From the NCBI GenBank assembly GCA_002899765.1, contig PPDH01000041.1:1-43567 (forward strand): a stretch of 43,567 bases of DNA. Direction: 5' to 3'. How positions within the stretch are numbered: the stretch's first letter is position 1; each line of letters begins with the position of its first letter. Positions 8,860 to 18,130 of the stretch are shown here, piece after piece. The stretch is from Sulfurimonas sp. (GTDB taxonomy: Bacteria > Campylobacterota > Campylobacteria > Campylobacterales > Sulfurimonadaceae). Under the pieces are notes generated by a model. That model saw only the letters and a program-made list of their open reading frames with translations, did no database searches and was not told where the DNA came from. The translations under genes were made by a program, and so were the position numbers.

Positions 8860-10119
8860 TTATACCGCGTCTTTTATATAAATATAAATCGGAGATGAGC
8901 CAATACTGAGCGTTTGATTCTCTATCTTCTCTCCTTCATGAGAGAAGACTGTGAAAAATTCTTCATTTTTTAGTATTGTGGGTTTTTGCGACCAGTGGAT
9001 TTGAAGAAGCTTGTTCTCAACTAAAAACTGAAGGATATAGTATCCACGTTTTATATCAAGCCGCAAAAACTGGGCATTTTTTAGAGTTTGCACCATAAAT
9101 TTGTATGTCTTATATGCGTAGCGTTTTTTGATGCCCTCTCTATTATCGATGAGTCCGTATCCCGGAGCAATCAGCTGATGCCATGAAACAGAGTCGACCT
9201 GCTGTGACGCAAGTGAGAGAAGATAGTATCTTAACATGTAGTCTGCATAAAGCTCTTCGCTTACACACTCATATTCGCTTGTCGGAGCATAAGGCGCAGT
9301 GCCGCTTATAGGCCAGTTTGTTTATGTAATATGAAGCTCATGAGTGCTTTTTGGACTGAGCCAAACCATAGTGCTAAGCAGTGCTATTTTATCCTGCAGA
9401 GTAAATCCCATCTGCATATTTTCAGGAGCTCCGCGTCTGTCTACATAGAGAAGCGATGATACGCCGTCATAGCGGTATTTAAAAAGATTAAAAAGTGTAT
9501 GAGCGGTGAAGTGATACTCAAAGTCTATAACTCCGCCCCCTATAAGTTTTACATGTGGAAATTTTGAAGTTTTTAAATCATACGCAACCTGATAAAAACG
9601 GCTGTATTCATCAACGCTGAAAAATCCCCATTTTGCCCTGTTTATGGTTGAGCCGATTTCAAAAATATCTACATGTTGATTTAGTGAGGTAAAAATTGTC
9701 TCTAAATCTTTTTGCAAAAGTGATAAATCTTCTACATGTTCTCTGTCTTGAAGAATTTTAAGCGTTATTTTTCTATCTTTACATGAGAGTATAAACTCTT
9801 TTAAGGGCGGTAGTTTATCCATTTCCCAAAGTTTTATGCGCAGCAGAATTCTATTTACGCCAAGCTCTTCTATCATCTTAAGAGTCTCATTTGGGTTGCG
9901 CTCAAAATCAATGCCTATGCAGAAAAAATCATTTGAGTTTATCTTTTTCCTTTTGACAAAAGGCGTCATGATAATTGAGAGAGGCAGAATAAAAAGTGAG
10001 ATAAGAAAAGTTTTTAAAAGTGAGCCGATTTGGCTTTTCCTCATCTTTTTTTTATATACTTTGTCTTGTAATGGATATGGATGGTCGGAATAACTATCCC
10101 ATCTGTACGGTTCTTTCAT
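8860..10119 (-). pseudogene. Membrane-anchored glycoside-hydrolase-like TIM-barrel protein, interrupted by TAA
   Basis: Reading from ATG 10119 (10161 is an alternative start) gives one continuous frame to 8860, broken only by TAA at 9322-9324. The N-terminus has one hydrophobic anchor (LLKTFLISLFILPLSIIM). The body reads like a clan-A glycosidase: IGIDFERNPNETL, VDIFEIGSTINRAKWGF (candidate acid/base Glu), then SPKSTHELHIT, stop, TNWPISGTAPYAP. In this fold the strand ending ITExNWP normally carries the nucleophile Glu, so the stop falls on that codon. Residues after the stop (SWHQLIAPGYGLID and onward) are well preserved. It lies in the LPS region next to waaF, and its substrate is unknown. 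Confidence 0.7.
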
Positions 10120-10155
10120 AAGGCGAATTATAACCGTTTTAAGATAAAATACTTC

Positions 10156-10974
10156 ATGCATAATTTAAATAAAATCATAATATCTCTTTTACTTTTTACA
10201 CTCTCATTGAGTGCATTAACGCTTCAAAAAGCAAACAGTTACAACTCTCAAAATATAGAAGGTTGGGTAATGTCTGAGAAACTTGACGGCATAAGAGCTT
10301 ACTGGAACGGAAAAAATTTGCTTACAAGACAAAACAAAATTATAAATGCTCCGAAATATTTTACTAAAAATCTTCCGCCGTTTGAGCTTGACGGAGAACT
10401 TTGGAGTAAAAGAGGAGATTTTGAAAATATCCAGTCTATAGTTATGGATAAAACTCCGACTAAAAAATGGAGTGAGATAAAATATATGATTTTTTAAGCT
10501 CCTCATGCCAAGGGTAATTTTTTACAGCGACTGGAAAAAGTAAGAGTACATGTAGAAAAAAACAATCTCTTACATGTAAAGATAATAGAGCAAAAAGTCT
10601 GTAATTCAAAAGAGGAGTTAAACTCTTTTAAAAAAACTGTTTTATCGCTCGGCGGAGAGGGCGCGATGCTAAAAGATGCTTCAAAAGAGTATTTTGAAGG
10701 CAGAAGCGATTATCTGTTAAAAGTAAAGGAAGCAGATGATATGGAAGCAAAAGTGATTGGCTATAAAGAGGGAAAAGGTAAATTTGAGGGCTTTATGGGA
10801 AGCTTACATGTAAAGCTTGAAAACGGTATTGAATTTTTTATAGGAAGCGGTTTTAGTGATGAGATAAGAAAAAGTCCGCCGAAAATAGGCTCTACGATTA
10901 CTTTTAAATATTACGGTTTTACAAAAGGAGGCAAACCGAAGTTTGCTTCATTTATGAGAGTGAGAGAAGATTAA
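10156..10974 (+). pseudogene. Periplasmic ATP-dependent DNA ligase (LigE type), interrupted by TAA
   Basis: The start chosen is ATG 10156, because a signal peptide follows (MHNLNKIIISLLLFTLSLSA); an upstream ATG at 10081 would bury it. The 272-codon frame has ligase motif I EKLDGIRAYW (adenylated Lys), motif III FELDGELW, motif IV GGEGAMLKD and motif V DYLLKVK, then a small OB domain ending GKPKFASFMRVRED. This is the minimal secreted LigE architecture. TAA at 10495-10497 interrupts motif IIIa (MIF, stop, APHAKG), where an acidic residue is expected; GAA is one base away. It is coupled to the following GT9 gene by TAATG. Confidence 0.82.
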
Positions 10975-11954
10975 TGAATATTCTTGTGGTTCGCACCGAT
11001 AAACTCGGTGATTTTATAACGGCGCTTCCTGCCATATATGTTTTAAAACAGCATAATCCAAACAACAGGGTTGTCGTATGTGTTGCTCCACTAAACAGAG
11101 CTTTGGCGGAATCTTGCAGCTTTATAGACGAGGTTATAGTCGATAACGGCGGCACTGTTTTTGAACTTGCAAAAAAACTGCAAAACGCAAAGATTGATGC
11201 GTCTATCACTCTTTTTTCAAATACCCGTGTAGCTCTTGCGCAGTTTTTGGCAAGGATTCCAAAGAGGATAGCACCTGCGACTAAAATCGCTCAGATTTTT
11301 TATACAAACAGGGTTGTACAAAGAAGAAGCGAAGTGAAAATGGCAGAGTTTGAGTACAACTTAGAGCTTACAAAGGCGCTTTTTAGCGATATAAGTTTAG
11401 AGTATAAAAAACCGCTCTTAGAGTTTAGCGATGCAAAGAAGATATATCAGGTTTTTTGTTTAAACAACGACATAGAAAAAGAGGTTATTGCTTTTCATGT
11501 CGGTTTCGGCGGTTCAAGCGATGCAAACTGGAATCTTGATGAGTATGAGATTTTAATCCGTGAAGTTATAAAGCAAGACAAGTATCAAGTAGTTTTAACC
11601 TTCGGACCTGATGAAAAAGAGCTATATGAAGAGATGCAAAAGAGGCTTTATGATGTCAATGCAGTTTTTTATCTCTCACTTGAAGGGTTGATTTACTTTG
11701 CAAAATTAGTAAGTAATTTTAAACTTTTTATCTCAACATCCACGGGAACTTATCATGTAGCTTCGCTTGTAGGAACGCCAACCATGACATTTTTTGCAGA
11801 TTCGCTTTTTGCAAGTGCCAAAAGATGGAAAAGTATTGGGGATATAAGGCTTCAAAAACACTACATGATACCTAGTGATAAACAAAAGAGGGTAGAATTA
11901 TTTGAAGAGCTAAAGAGAGAGTTATCAGAGATTGATTTTGTAAGTATAAAATAG
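10974..11954 (+). CDS. GT9 family glycosyltransferase (heptosyltransferase-like)
   Basis: A 326-residue protein with the GT9 N-terminus MNILVVRTDKLGDFITALPA and a C-terminal FISTSTGTYHVASLVGTPTMTFF, in which the usual heptosyltransferase ND-SGP is replaced by STSTGT. It is therefore a WaaQ/RfaQ-like relative rather than WaaC or WaaF, both present elsewhere in the window. It probably adds a further heptose or other sugar to the core. It overlaps the ligase stop by one base, an odd pairing of a periplasmic ligase with an LPS gene. Confidence 0.78.
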   Translation: MNILVVRTDKLGDFITALPAIYVLKQHNPNNRVVVCVAPLNRALAESCSFIDEVIVDNGGTVFELAKKLQNAKIDASITLFSNTRVALAQFLARIPKRIAPATKIAQIFYTNRVVQRRSEVKMAEFEYNLELTKALFSDISLEYKKPLLEFSDAKKIYQVFCLNNDIEKEVIAFHVGFGGSSDANWNLDEYEILIREVIKQDKYQVVLTFGPDEKELYEEMQKRLYDVNAVFYLSLEGLIYFAKLVSNFKLFISTSTGTYHVASLVGTPTMTFFADSLFASAKRWKSIGDIRLQKHYMIPSDKQKRVELFEELKRELSEIDFVSIK

Positions 11955-12026
11955 ATGCCCTCTATTTTATATATCTTATGTTAAAATCTTAACTAACACA
12001 ATACGCCAATAATAACCGGGGCTGCA

Positions 12027-12875
12027 ATGAAGTATGAAGATAATCCAAAAAGTATAAAATATTATGTCAAGCAGTTTTTTATAAGAGAAGAAAAAAGATT
12101 TAAGGGCAAAAAAATAGTTGATTTTCCTGCGGGCAACGGGGTGACTTCAAATATTATCAGGAGTATAGGAGCCGAGCCTCTGCCTTTTGATCTTTTCCCC
12201 GAATATTTTAATGTTGATGGTCTTGTATGCACTAGAGCAAATATAAATGAAGGTATTCCGCTTGATGATGAATCGGCAGATGCAATAGTGTCACAAGAGG
12301 GGATAGAGCATTTTGAAAATCAACTGGCTGCTTTGCAAGAATTTAATAGAATAATAAAAAAAGGCGGGAGTTTAATAGTTACAACACCGAATAATTCAAA
12401 TATGGTAGGTAGATTAAGTTACTTTTTATCCGAGAGTGAACTCTTCAATAAAACAATGCCGCAAAATGAACTCGATGATATTTTGATGTCTAATCAAGAG
12501 ATATCAAAAGAGATATATTACGGACATATTTTTTTAATAGGTATTAATAAACTAAGACTTTTGGCAAAACTCTCAGGTTTTAGAATAAAAAATGTAGAAA
12601 AAACAAAGCCAAAAACTACAGCTATTATTTTGCTTATTTTATTTTATCCTTTTATTTTATTCTCAAATTGGATAAGTTACAGAAGAAACCTAAAAAGAAA
12701 TAAAAGTTTCCCTATGAATATAAAAAAAGAAGTCTATTCTGAACTCTTTAGACTTGCTACAAATCCAAGATTTTTAATAAATAGTCATATCTTTATAGAG
12801 TTTGAGAAAGAGTTTAATGTTGATGAGGTTAAAGACAATTTATATAGTCAACATGAAGAATTTGGAACTACATAG
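12027..12875 (+). CDS. SAM-dependent class I methyltransferase
   Basis: A 282-residue protein with a glycine-rich SAM site KIVDFPAGNGVTSN at about residues 27-40, an acidic loop PFDLFPEYFN, DESADAIVSQEGIEHFEN near 85-102 and GGSLIVTTPNNSNM near 116-129, as in the methyltransferase 11/12 group. A hydrophobic stretch near residues 193-206 (TAIILLILFYPFILF) suggests membrane association. Position in the LPS cluster suggests sugar or lipid methylation, but the substrate is unknown. It is convergent with the next gene, the two 3' ends overlapping by 8 bp. Confidence 0.72.
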   Translation: MKYEDNPKSIKYYVKQFFIREEKRFKGKKIVDFPAGNGVTSNIIRSIGAEPLPFDLFPEYFNVDGLVCTRANINEGIPLDDESADAIVSQEGIEHFENQLAALQEFNRIIKKGGSLIVTTPNNSNMVGRLSYFLSESELFNKTMPQNELDDILMSNQEISKEIYYGHIFLIGINKLRLLAKLSGFRIKNVEKTKPKTTAIILLILFYPFILFSNWISYRRNLKRNKSFPMNIKKEVYSELFRLATNPRFLINSHIFIEFEKEFNVDEVKDNLYSQHEEFGTT

Positions 12876-13413
12876 TCCATTCAATATCTTTTTTTACAAT
12901 TACTGCAGGATTGCCTGCTGCAATTGAATTTGAAGGTATGCTTTTAGTTAGAGTTGAATTTATACCGACAACACTCCCTTCGCCAATCTCAACACCTTTT
13001 AGTATGGTTACATTGTCAGCCACCCATATTGAGCTTTGTAAAGTTATATTTTTTGCGGGGTTCATCCTTACATTGTTTTGATATATCGGGTGTCCGTCTG
13101 AGGTCATTATTTTTATATTTCTTGCTAATTTACACCCTTTATTGATAGTAAGTACGGCACCTTCTTTAGCACTTAAATAACTATTGTCACCTATCATGCA
13201 GTTGTTTTGAATATAAATTTTAGAATTATCCCCAATTATCTCTAGGAAAGAATTTCTTAAAACAGTGTTTTCGCCTATAAATAATTTATTGTTTTTACCT
13301 TTTACTTTTAAAGTACAACCTACCAGTTTTGCACTTTTTGAAATCTCTAAATCAAGCTCACCTTTTATTTTCAATTTGTTTCTTAGTTTTTGCAAAAAAG
13401 TAAAAGCTTTCAT
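12868..13413 (-). CDS. Left-handed beta-helix (hexapeptide) acyltransferase
   Basis: A 181-residue protein built of hexapeptide repeats (IGENTVLRNS, IGDNSKIYI, IGDNSYLSA, IWVADNVTILKGVEIGEGSVVGINSTL), as in serine/sugar O-acetyltransferases. The catalytic His is probably the one in TSDGHPIY near residue 110. The C-terminal NSIAAGNPAVIVKKDIEW is characteristic of this class. It is the last gene of the minus-strand LPS operon, with a 4-bp overlap with the GT2 gene. It probably acetylates a core or O-chain sugar. Confidence 0.78.
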   Translation of the reverse strand: MKAFTFLQKLRNKLKIKGELDLEISKSAKLVGCTLKVKGKNNKLFIGENTVLRNSFLEIIGDNSKIYIQNNCMIGDNSYLSAKEGAVLTINKGCKLARNIKIMTSDGHPIYQNNVRMNPAKNITLQSSIWVADNVTILKGVEIGEGSVVGINSTLTKSIPSNSIAAGNPAVIVKKDIEWTM

Positions 13414-14162
13414 AATTTTTGTTCCTTGTTAAGCTCATAAAGTTTGATATATTTATAAAAATTAGTTGCCATGTGGGAAAATGCTATAACCAGTCCTGCA
13501 TAGCCGTCTAAAAAACCTCTTTTTAAAAAATAGGTTTTAAAAAACGAGAAGAGGGCGTTAAAAAACGCTTTAGCAGGAGAGGAACTTTTTTTGCCTCTGT
13601 TATCATTTGCAAATATAGTTGAATAGCGCTCAAGCTTGATTATAAAATCTGTTATTGTAGAGTAGGGAAAGTGTAGAACCGACCCGTTGATTTGAGCTAC
13701 ATGAAAACCTTTTTCGATAACTTTTTCATGTACTTTTTCATTCGTAAAAGCCGTTTTTGTTATGTTATATAGCCGTACTATAATATCGTTGCCCCAGCAA
13801 TGTTTTACATGTATATCTTTGTAGTAGTTTTCTCTTAAGATGGTATATACTTTTTTTTCATCCAATTGAAGTTTTGAGAGATTTTCTATAAACTCATCTG
13901 ACAGAACTTCATCCGCATCAAGCGATAAAATACACTCATTTTTAGCAAAAGAGGCAGCAAGGTTTTTTGTCTCTCCAAAACCAAAGAACTCTCCCTGAAC
14001 AAGATTTACATTTGGGTATTTTTTTGCAATCTCTAAAGTTGTATCGGTTGAACCGTTGTCATAAATTACAACATCACTAAAAGATTTAAGAGATTCAAGA
14101 GTCTGTGTTATAGTAGAAGCCGCGTCTTTTACGATGATTACGCATGAGATATTTTCAATCAA
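13410..14162 (-). CDS. GT2 family glycosyltransferase (WaaE/KdtX-like)
   Basis: A 250-residue GT-A fold transferase with the start ISCVIIVKDAASTITQTLES, the nucleotide-sugar site VIYDNGSTDTT near residue 32, the metal-binding LSLDADEVLSDEF near 79-91, and late HFPYSTITDFIIKLERY, all typical of the WaaE/KdtX inner-core beta-glucosyltransferase group. It overlaps the kinase gene upstream by 8 bp and the acyltransferase downstream by 4 bp. The donor and acceptor are inferred only from family and operon. Confidence 0.8.
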   Translation of the reverse strand: MIENISCVIIVKDAASTITQTLESLKSFSDVVIYDNGSTDTTLEIAKKYPNVNLVQGEFFGFGETKNLAASFAKNECILSLDADEVLSDEFIENLSKLQLDEKKVYTILRENYYKDIHVKHCWGNDIIVRLYNITKTAFTNEKVHEKVIEKGFHVAQINGSVLHFPYSTITDFIIKLERYSTIFANDNRGKKSSSPAKAFFNALFSFFKTYFLKRGFLDGYAGLVIAFSHMATNFYKYIKLYELNKEQKL

Positions 14163-14889
14163 CTATCGCTTCCCCCCGTAATCTTTTTTTTGCATTTTTT
14201 CTATCTTTATGAGTCTGTGAGTACTTTAGCGCTATTTTAACACAACTTGACTCATCGGATTTTGATAATTTTGCATACTCTTTTACAATAGTCTCTAAAT
14301 CTTCATCTTTTGCCCAGAGTTTAGAGAAGTTCTTTAGCCTCTCATCAAGGCTTAGGGGCTTAAACTCCATTCTGTTAATATCTACGATTTTAAAAGTGTA
14401 GCTCTCATTCTCTTTTTTTATAAGTATATTACCAGGAGAGTAATCAAGATGGAAAATACCCTCTTCATGCAGTTTGAATGTAAACTCTGCAAAAGCTTTA
14501 AATACGCTCTCTTTTTCTAAAAAATTCCTGTTTATAAGAGGTTCTCGTATAGTAAAATCATATTCAAAATTCTCACTTACAAAGTAACTTTCATTAATCA
14601 GCCCAAATTTTTTAAACTCTATATAACCTATGGGTTTTGGAACAAAATCGACTATTTTTATGCTGTTTGCGTATGACTTTTTTGCTTTTTAATCTCTAAA
14701 AAAGGTATAAACTATTTTGTTTATTATATTTGGAATTTTAAATGATTTTACAACAAGATTTTCGGAATTAAACTCTATGGTTTTTATTTCGTTTCTTGCT
14801 TTATGTATGGAGTTGTGCGAGATATAAAAATACTCTTTTATATCTTTTAGCAGCTCATTATATCTGTCGTGAATTGATTCAAATTTCAT
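14155..14889 (-). pseudogene. LPS core kinase (WaaP/InaA/KdkA-like), interrupted by TAA
   Basis: One open frame from ATG 14889 to 14155 (244 codons), broken by TAA at 14689-14691 at codon 67. Before the stop: MKFESIHDRYNELLKDIK and SFKIPNIINKIVYTFFRD. After it: KAKKSYANS, the catalytic loop LHEEGIFHLDYSPGNILIKK (HxDxxxxN), KIVDINRMEFKPL (metal-binding Asp-x-Asn) and a C-terminal ALKYSQTHKDRKNAKKRL. Family members read FR-S-KA-RSY here, so a Ser TCA codon is likely to have become TAA. There is no credible restart until near 14370, which would miss the catalytic loop. It overlaps waaL by 11 bp. Confidence 0.8.
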
Positions 14890-16087
14890 TGTCTATCCTG
14901 CTTTGTGCTATAAAGATTCCGCTAAAGATGGCAAAAAATGCCATCGGGAATTGCTCATGAAACATAGTTTCTACTAAAGACGATATAGAGTAAACGCTTA
15001 CAAAAACAATCATCAAGTTAAAATAAAATTTATCTTTTATATTGAGTTTTAAAAGATTATAAAAAATACTCAAATATAAAACAAGACCGATTAATCCCAG
15101 ATGAACAGCCGTTTGAACATAAAAGTTATGGTAGCTCGGCATTATTTTTGCGCACTCCATATTTGGATGCTCCTTTGTTATACTCTCTTTCATTGCCTCC
15201 ATATCATTGGTAACTCCGATGCCTAAAACAGGATTGTCTGAGAAAATCCCGCCGCCTATCTGCCAAACGGCAAGTCTCAGTCCTATTGATGAACAGTAAT
15301 CATCTTTTGATATGATTTTTGTGATGTCAGAGAACCCGACTTCTACTCTTGCTTTAAAATTTGGGCTAATCATATATGAGATAAAAAATACTGATAAAAG
15401 CAGAGTAAGCATCCCAAAAAAAGCTAAAAGTTTGTTTTTAATATGTAAAAATCCTACTGCAAACAAAGAGACTGCAAATGCCGCCTGACCCGTTCTTCCT
15501 GCATTCATAAAAAGATTTGCCGTGGTTGTTATAAAAAATAGAGCATAGCCGATTTTTAGATTTAAGCTTTTTTCATAAAATATTCTGCTTAAGAGAAGCA
15601 ATGAAGTAAAAGCCAAAAACATTGAGTATTGCGGATGATTCATAAAAGGATTTGGAAAATCAACTGTTGCATTTTTAAAACTCCATAGTTCAAAAAATAC
15701 GCCGTATGAGATAAGTTCGCTAATAAACATACCCGTTAAAAATGCAGAAATTCCGTAGTTTAGATATTTTTTTTCTACCGTAGTTGCTATGACTATTGCG
15801 GTTAAAAAATACCAATATTTTCTTATGTAATCAAGCCCTCCGACGGGCTCTTGCGACCAGAGTAAAGAAATCAAACTAAAGGCGACAAAGAGCACTAAAG
15901 AGATAATAACTCTATTTGATTTTAAAAACTCTATTTTGTTTTTAAAACCATCGCTAAATAACCACAAAATAAATAGCAAAGCGGTTAATATTGATATTCC
16001 GCCTCTTGAAATCGGGAGTAAAAAAGCGTAAATAACAAATAAGTAGTTTATATATTTATTCATTTTCATCTTTAATAAGGGATTCAA
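14879..16087 (-). CDS. O-antigen ligase / polymerase (WaaL-like) membrane protein
   Basis: A 402-residue protein with about ten hydrophobic segments and a large periplasmic loop near residues 245-320 that contains IGLRLAVWQIGGGIFSDNPVLGIG and SYHNFYVQTAVHLGLIG, hallmarks of the Wzy_C/O-antigen ligase family. It joins O-polysaccharide or short sugar chains from undecaprenyl diphosphate to the lipid A-core at the outer face of the inner membrane. It overlaps the upstream GT4 gene by 32 bp and the kinase by 11 bp, so operon membership is clear. Ligase is preferred over polymerase because of the core-biosynthesis neighbours. Confidence 0.8.
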   Translation of the reverse strand: MNPLLKMKMNKYINYLFVIYAFLLPISRGGISILTALLFILWLFSDGFKNKIEFLKSNRVIISLVLFVAFSLISLLWSQEPVGGLDYIRKYWYFLTAIVIATTVEKKYLNYGISAFLTGMFISELISYGVFFELWSFKNATVDFPNPFMNHPQYSMFLAFTSLLLLSRIFYEKSLNLKIGYALFFITTTANLFMNAGRTGQAAFAVSLFAVGFLHIKNKLLAFFGMLTLLLSVFFISYMISPNFKARVEVGFSDITKIISKDDYCSSIGLRLAVWQIGGGIFSDNPVLGIGVTNDMEAMKESITKEHPNMECAKIMPSYHNFYVQTAVHLGLIGLVLYLSIFYNLLKLNIKDKFYFNLMIVFVSVYSISSLVETMFHEQFPMAFFAIFSGIFIAQSRIDNEI

Positions 16088-17153
16088 AATACTCTATATA
16101 TTTTTTGGCAGTTGTTTTATGAGATAGTTTGTCATTTATAATATCTTTTGCATGAGAGGTTACTCTCTCTAAAAGCTCTTTTGAATTATGCAACTCTCTT
16201 ATCTTCTTTGCTATCGCCGAGGCATCTTTTATGGGAACTATAAAGCCGTTTGTTCCGTCTTGGATTATTTCAAGTGAACTCTCGTTTGCCGATGCAATTA
16301 CGGTAGTACCGCTTGCAAGGGATTCCAGTATAACGCGAGGCAGCCCCTCTTTGCGGGTTGAAGCATGAATCAAAACGTCACACGCGGCGATGATTTGAGG
16401 CACGTCTTTTCTATGCCCAGTTACATGTATCCGCTCACTCATACCGCTTTTTTTTATCTCTGAGAGGTATGGCTCTTGAGAGATTTTATCGCCTATGAGA
16501 AGAATATGTAAATCTTTTATATCCGCTAACTCATGAGCGGCTTTTACGACATAAATCAAACCTTTATGCGGTCTTACGTTTGCTACAAAAGCAACATTGA
16601 AATTCTCTTTTGTCGTTTTAAACTCCTCTAAAGCGGCAGGAGTTTGATTGTACCAAGAAGTGTCATGTCCTTTGTAAATAGTCACAACTTTTTTATTTCT
16701 TGAAAAGACCTGCTTTTTTACATGTTGCGTTACTGCTTCAGAAACGCAGACAACTCCGTCAACTCTGGGATTTAGTGCGTTTAGATAAGAGCTTGGGTCA
16801 TGTCTGTAAAGTCCGCCCGTAGTTCCTCTGTAAGTTACCAGTTTTACATCACTGCCCATGCAGGCAAAAATTGCGTTAGATATTGCCCTTGAATTTGTCG
16901 CATATACAATCTCTATATTTTTATCTTTTATAACTTTTTTGATTAAAGAGATTAGTTTTAAATCTATTTTTTTTCTATACTTTGCGTCTATTACTTCAAT
17001 ACCGCTCTCTTGAAGTCTTGGTGCATATTGGCTCTCTTTTTCACTTATTAGTGTCACGGTATGTCCTGCTTTGGCAAGGGATACATAGATTTCAAGTTCA
17101 GGGCGCACGCTGTTAAAAGAGTCGTTTGTAACGGTTAGTACAAGTAGGTTCAA
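16056..17153 (-). CDS. GT4 family glycosyltransferase
   Basis: A 365-residue GT-B enzyme. The N-terminal domain begins MNLLVLTVTNDSFNSVRPEL. The C-terminal half shows NVAFVANVRPHKGLIYVVKA (phosphate loop), GHRKDVPQIIAACDVLIHAS and the GT4 donor signature KEGLPRVILESLASGTTVIA with its paired Glu residues. It probably transfers a hexose onto the core. It overlaps waaC by 4 bp and waaL by 32 bp. Confidence 0.82.
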   Translation of the reverse strand: MNLLVLTVTNDSFNSVRPELEIYVSLAKAGHTVTLISEKESQYAPRLQESGIEVIDAKYRKKIDLKLISLIKKVIKDKNIEIVYATNSRAISNAIFACMGSDVKLVTYRGTTGGLYRHDPSSYLNALNPRVDGVVCVSEAVTQHVKKQVFSRNKKVVTIYKGHDTSWYNQTPAALEEFKTTKENFNVAFVANVRPHKGLIYVVKAAHELADIKDLHILLIGDKISQEPYLSEIKKSGMSERIHVTGHRKDVPQIIAACDVLIHASTRKEGLPRVILESLASGTTVIASANESSLEIIQDGTNGFIVPIKDASAIAKKIRELHNSKELLERVTSHAKDIINDKLSHKTTAKKYIEYFESLIKDENE

Positions 17154-18130
17154 TTTAAGAGTTCCTTTGCTATTTTTACTATTCTCTCAGACTCTATCTC
17201 GCAAATAGAGAAGTCGTTTTTATTGAGTTTGTAGTGGTTTATTTCACTTGAAGATTTTATGACTTTGTTTATCGGCGTAACATATACACGGTTTATCGGA
17301 GTAGGTCCAAAAATAGTGATTGAGGGAATATTTAACCCCCATGCCATGTGGGTAGGTCCAGTATCGTTTCCTATAAGAAGCGAGCATTTGGAGATGACGA
17401 ATTTTAGTTCATCTAAAGAGCCGCGGGGCAGTACATGTAGATATTTAGAATTGTCCTGCATCCAGAGTGCTCTTAGATGCTCTTTCTCACTTCCCCAGAC
17501 TATAAATGTTTGTATACCTAGAGCCTCTGCAATTTTTACAAACTTCTCTTTTGGGTAATTTCTGCTCTCCCAAGTTGAGCCTATAACAAAGAGGTTGAAA
17601 ACTTCGGGAAGATTATTTACATGTGAGGTTGAAAATAGAAACTTATCTTTGTTTAGGATTTTTTCGCTTGTTATTCTTATGCCCAGCGGTTCGCAGATGA
17701 CGGTCGCATTTCGCTCAATCGTGTTTGCATCATAAGCGATACTTACTTTTTTGTTATAAAAAATCGAAGCAACACTCTCGCGAATGGACTCTTTGTCAAA
17801 ACCCGCTATGATTTTTGCACCGATTATTTTAGCAACTATGGCAGACTTTAAAAGCCCCTGCGCATCTATGACGATGTCGTAGTTGTTTTTTGAGTAAGAT
17901 TTTATGATTTTGTACTGAGAGAAAATTTCGCTCTTTTTCTTTTTGATAGATTTTAGATTTACTTCTAAAATGTTGTCGATATGCGGATTGTTTTGCAGCA
18001 CGCCTTTAAACGCGCTCTCGACTACCCAGTCTATTTGGGAGGAGGGAAGCTCTTTTTTTATAAATTGGAGTGCCGCCATAGCGTGAATGATATCTCCCAT
18101 GGCAGATAGCTTTACTATACATATTTTCAT
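17150..18130 (-). CDS. waaC: ADP-heptose:LPS heptosyltransferase I WaaC
   Basis: A 326-residue GT9 enzyme that adds the first heptose to Kdo. The N-terminus KICIVKLSAMGDIIHAMAAL and IDWVVESAFKGVLQNNPHID, then YDIVIDAQGLLKSA, are WaaC signatures. The C-terminal LLIGNDTGPTHMAWGLNIPS contains the donor site. Length is normal. It shares one base with the hexapeptide acyltransferase upstream and overlaps the GT4 gene by 4 bp. Confidence 0.9.
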   Translation of the reverse strand: MKICIVKLSAMGDIIHAMAALQFIKKELPSSQIDWVVESAFKGVLQNNPHIDNILEVNLKSIKKKKSEIFSQYKIIKSYSKNNYDIVIDAQGLLKSAIVAKIIGAKIIAGFDKESIRESVASIFYNKKVSIAYDANTIERNATVICEPLGIRITSEKILNKDKFLFSTSHVNNLPEVFNLFVIGSTWESRNYPKEKFVKIAEALGIQTFIVWGSEKEHLRALWMQDNSKYLHVLPRGSLDELKFVISKCSLLIGNDTGPTHMAWGLNIPSITIFGPTPINRVYVTPINKVIKSSSEINHYKLNKNDFSICEIESERIVKIAKELLN

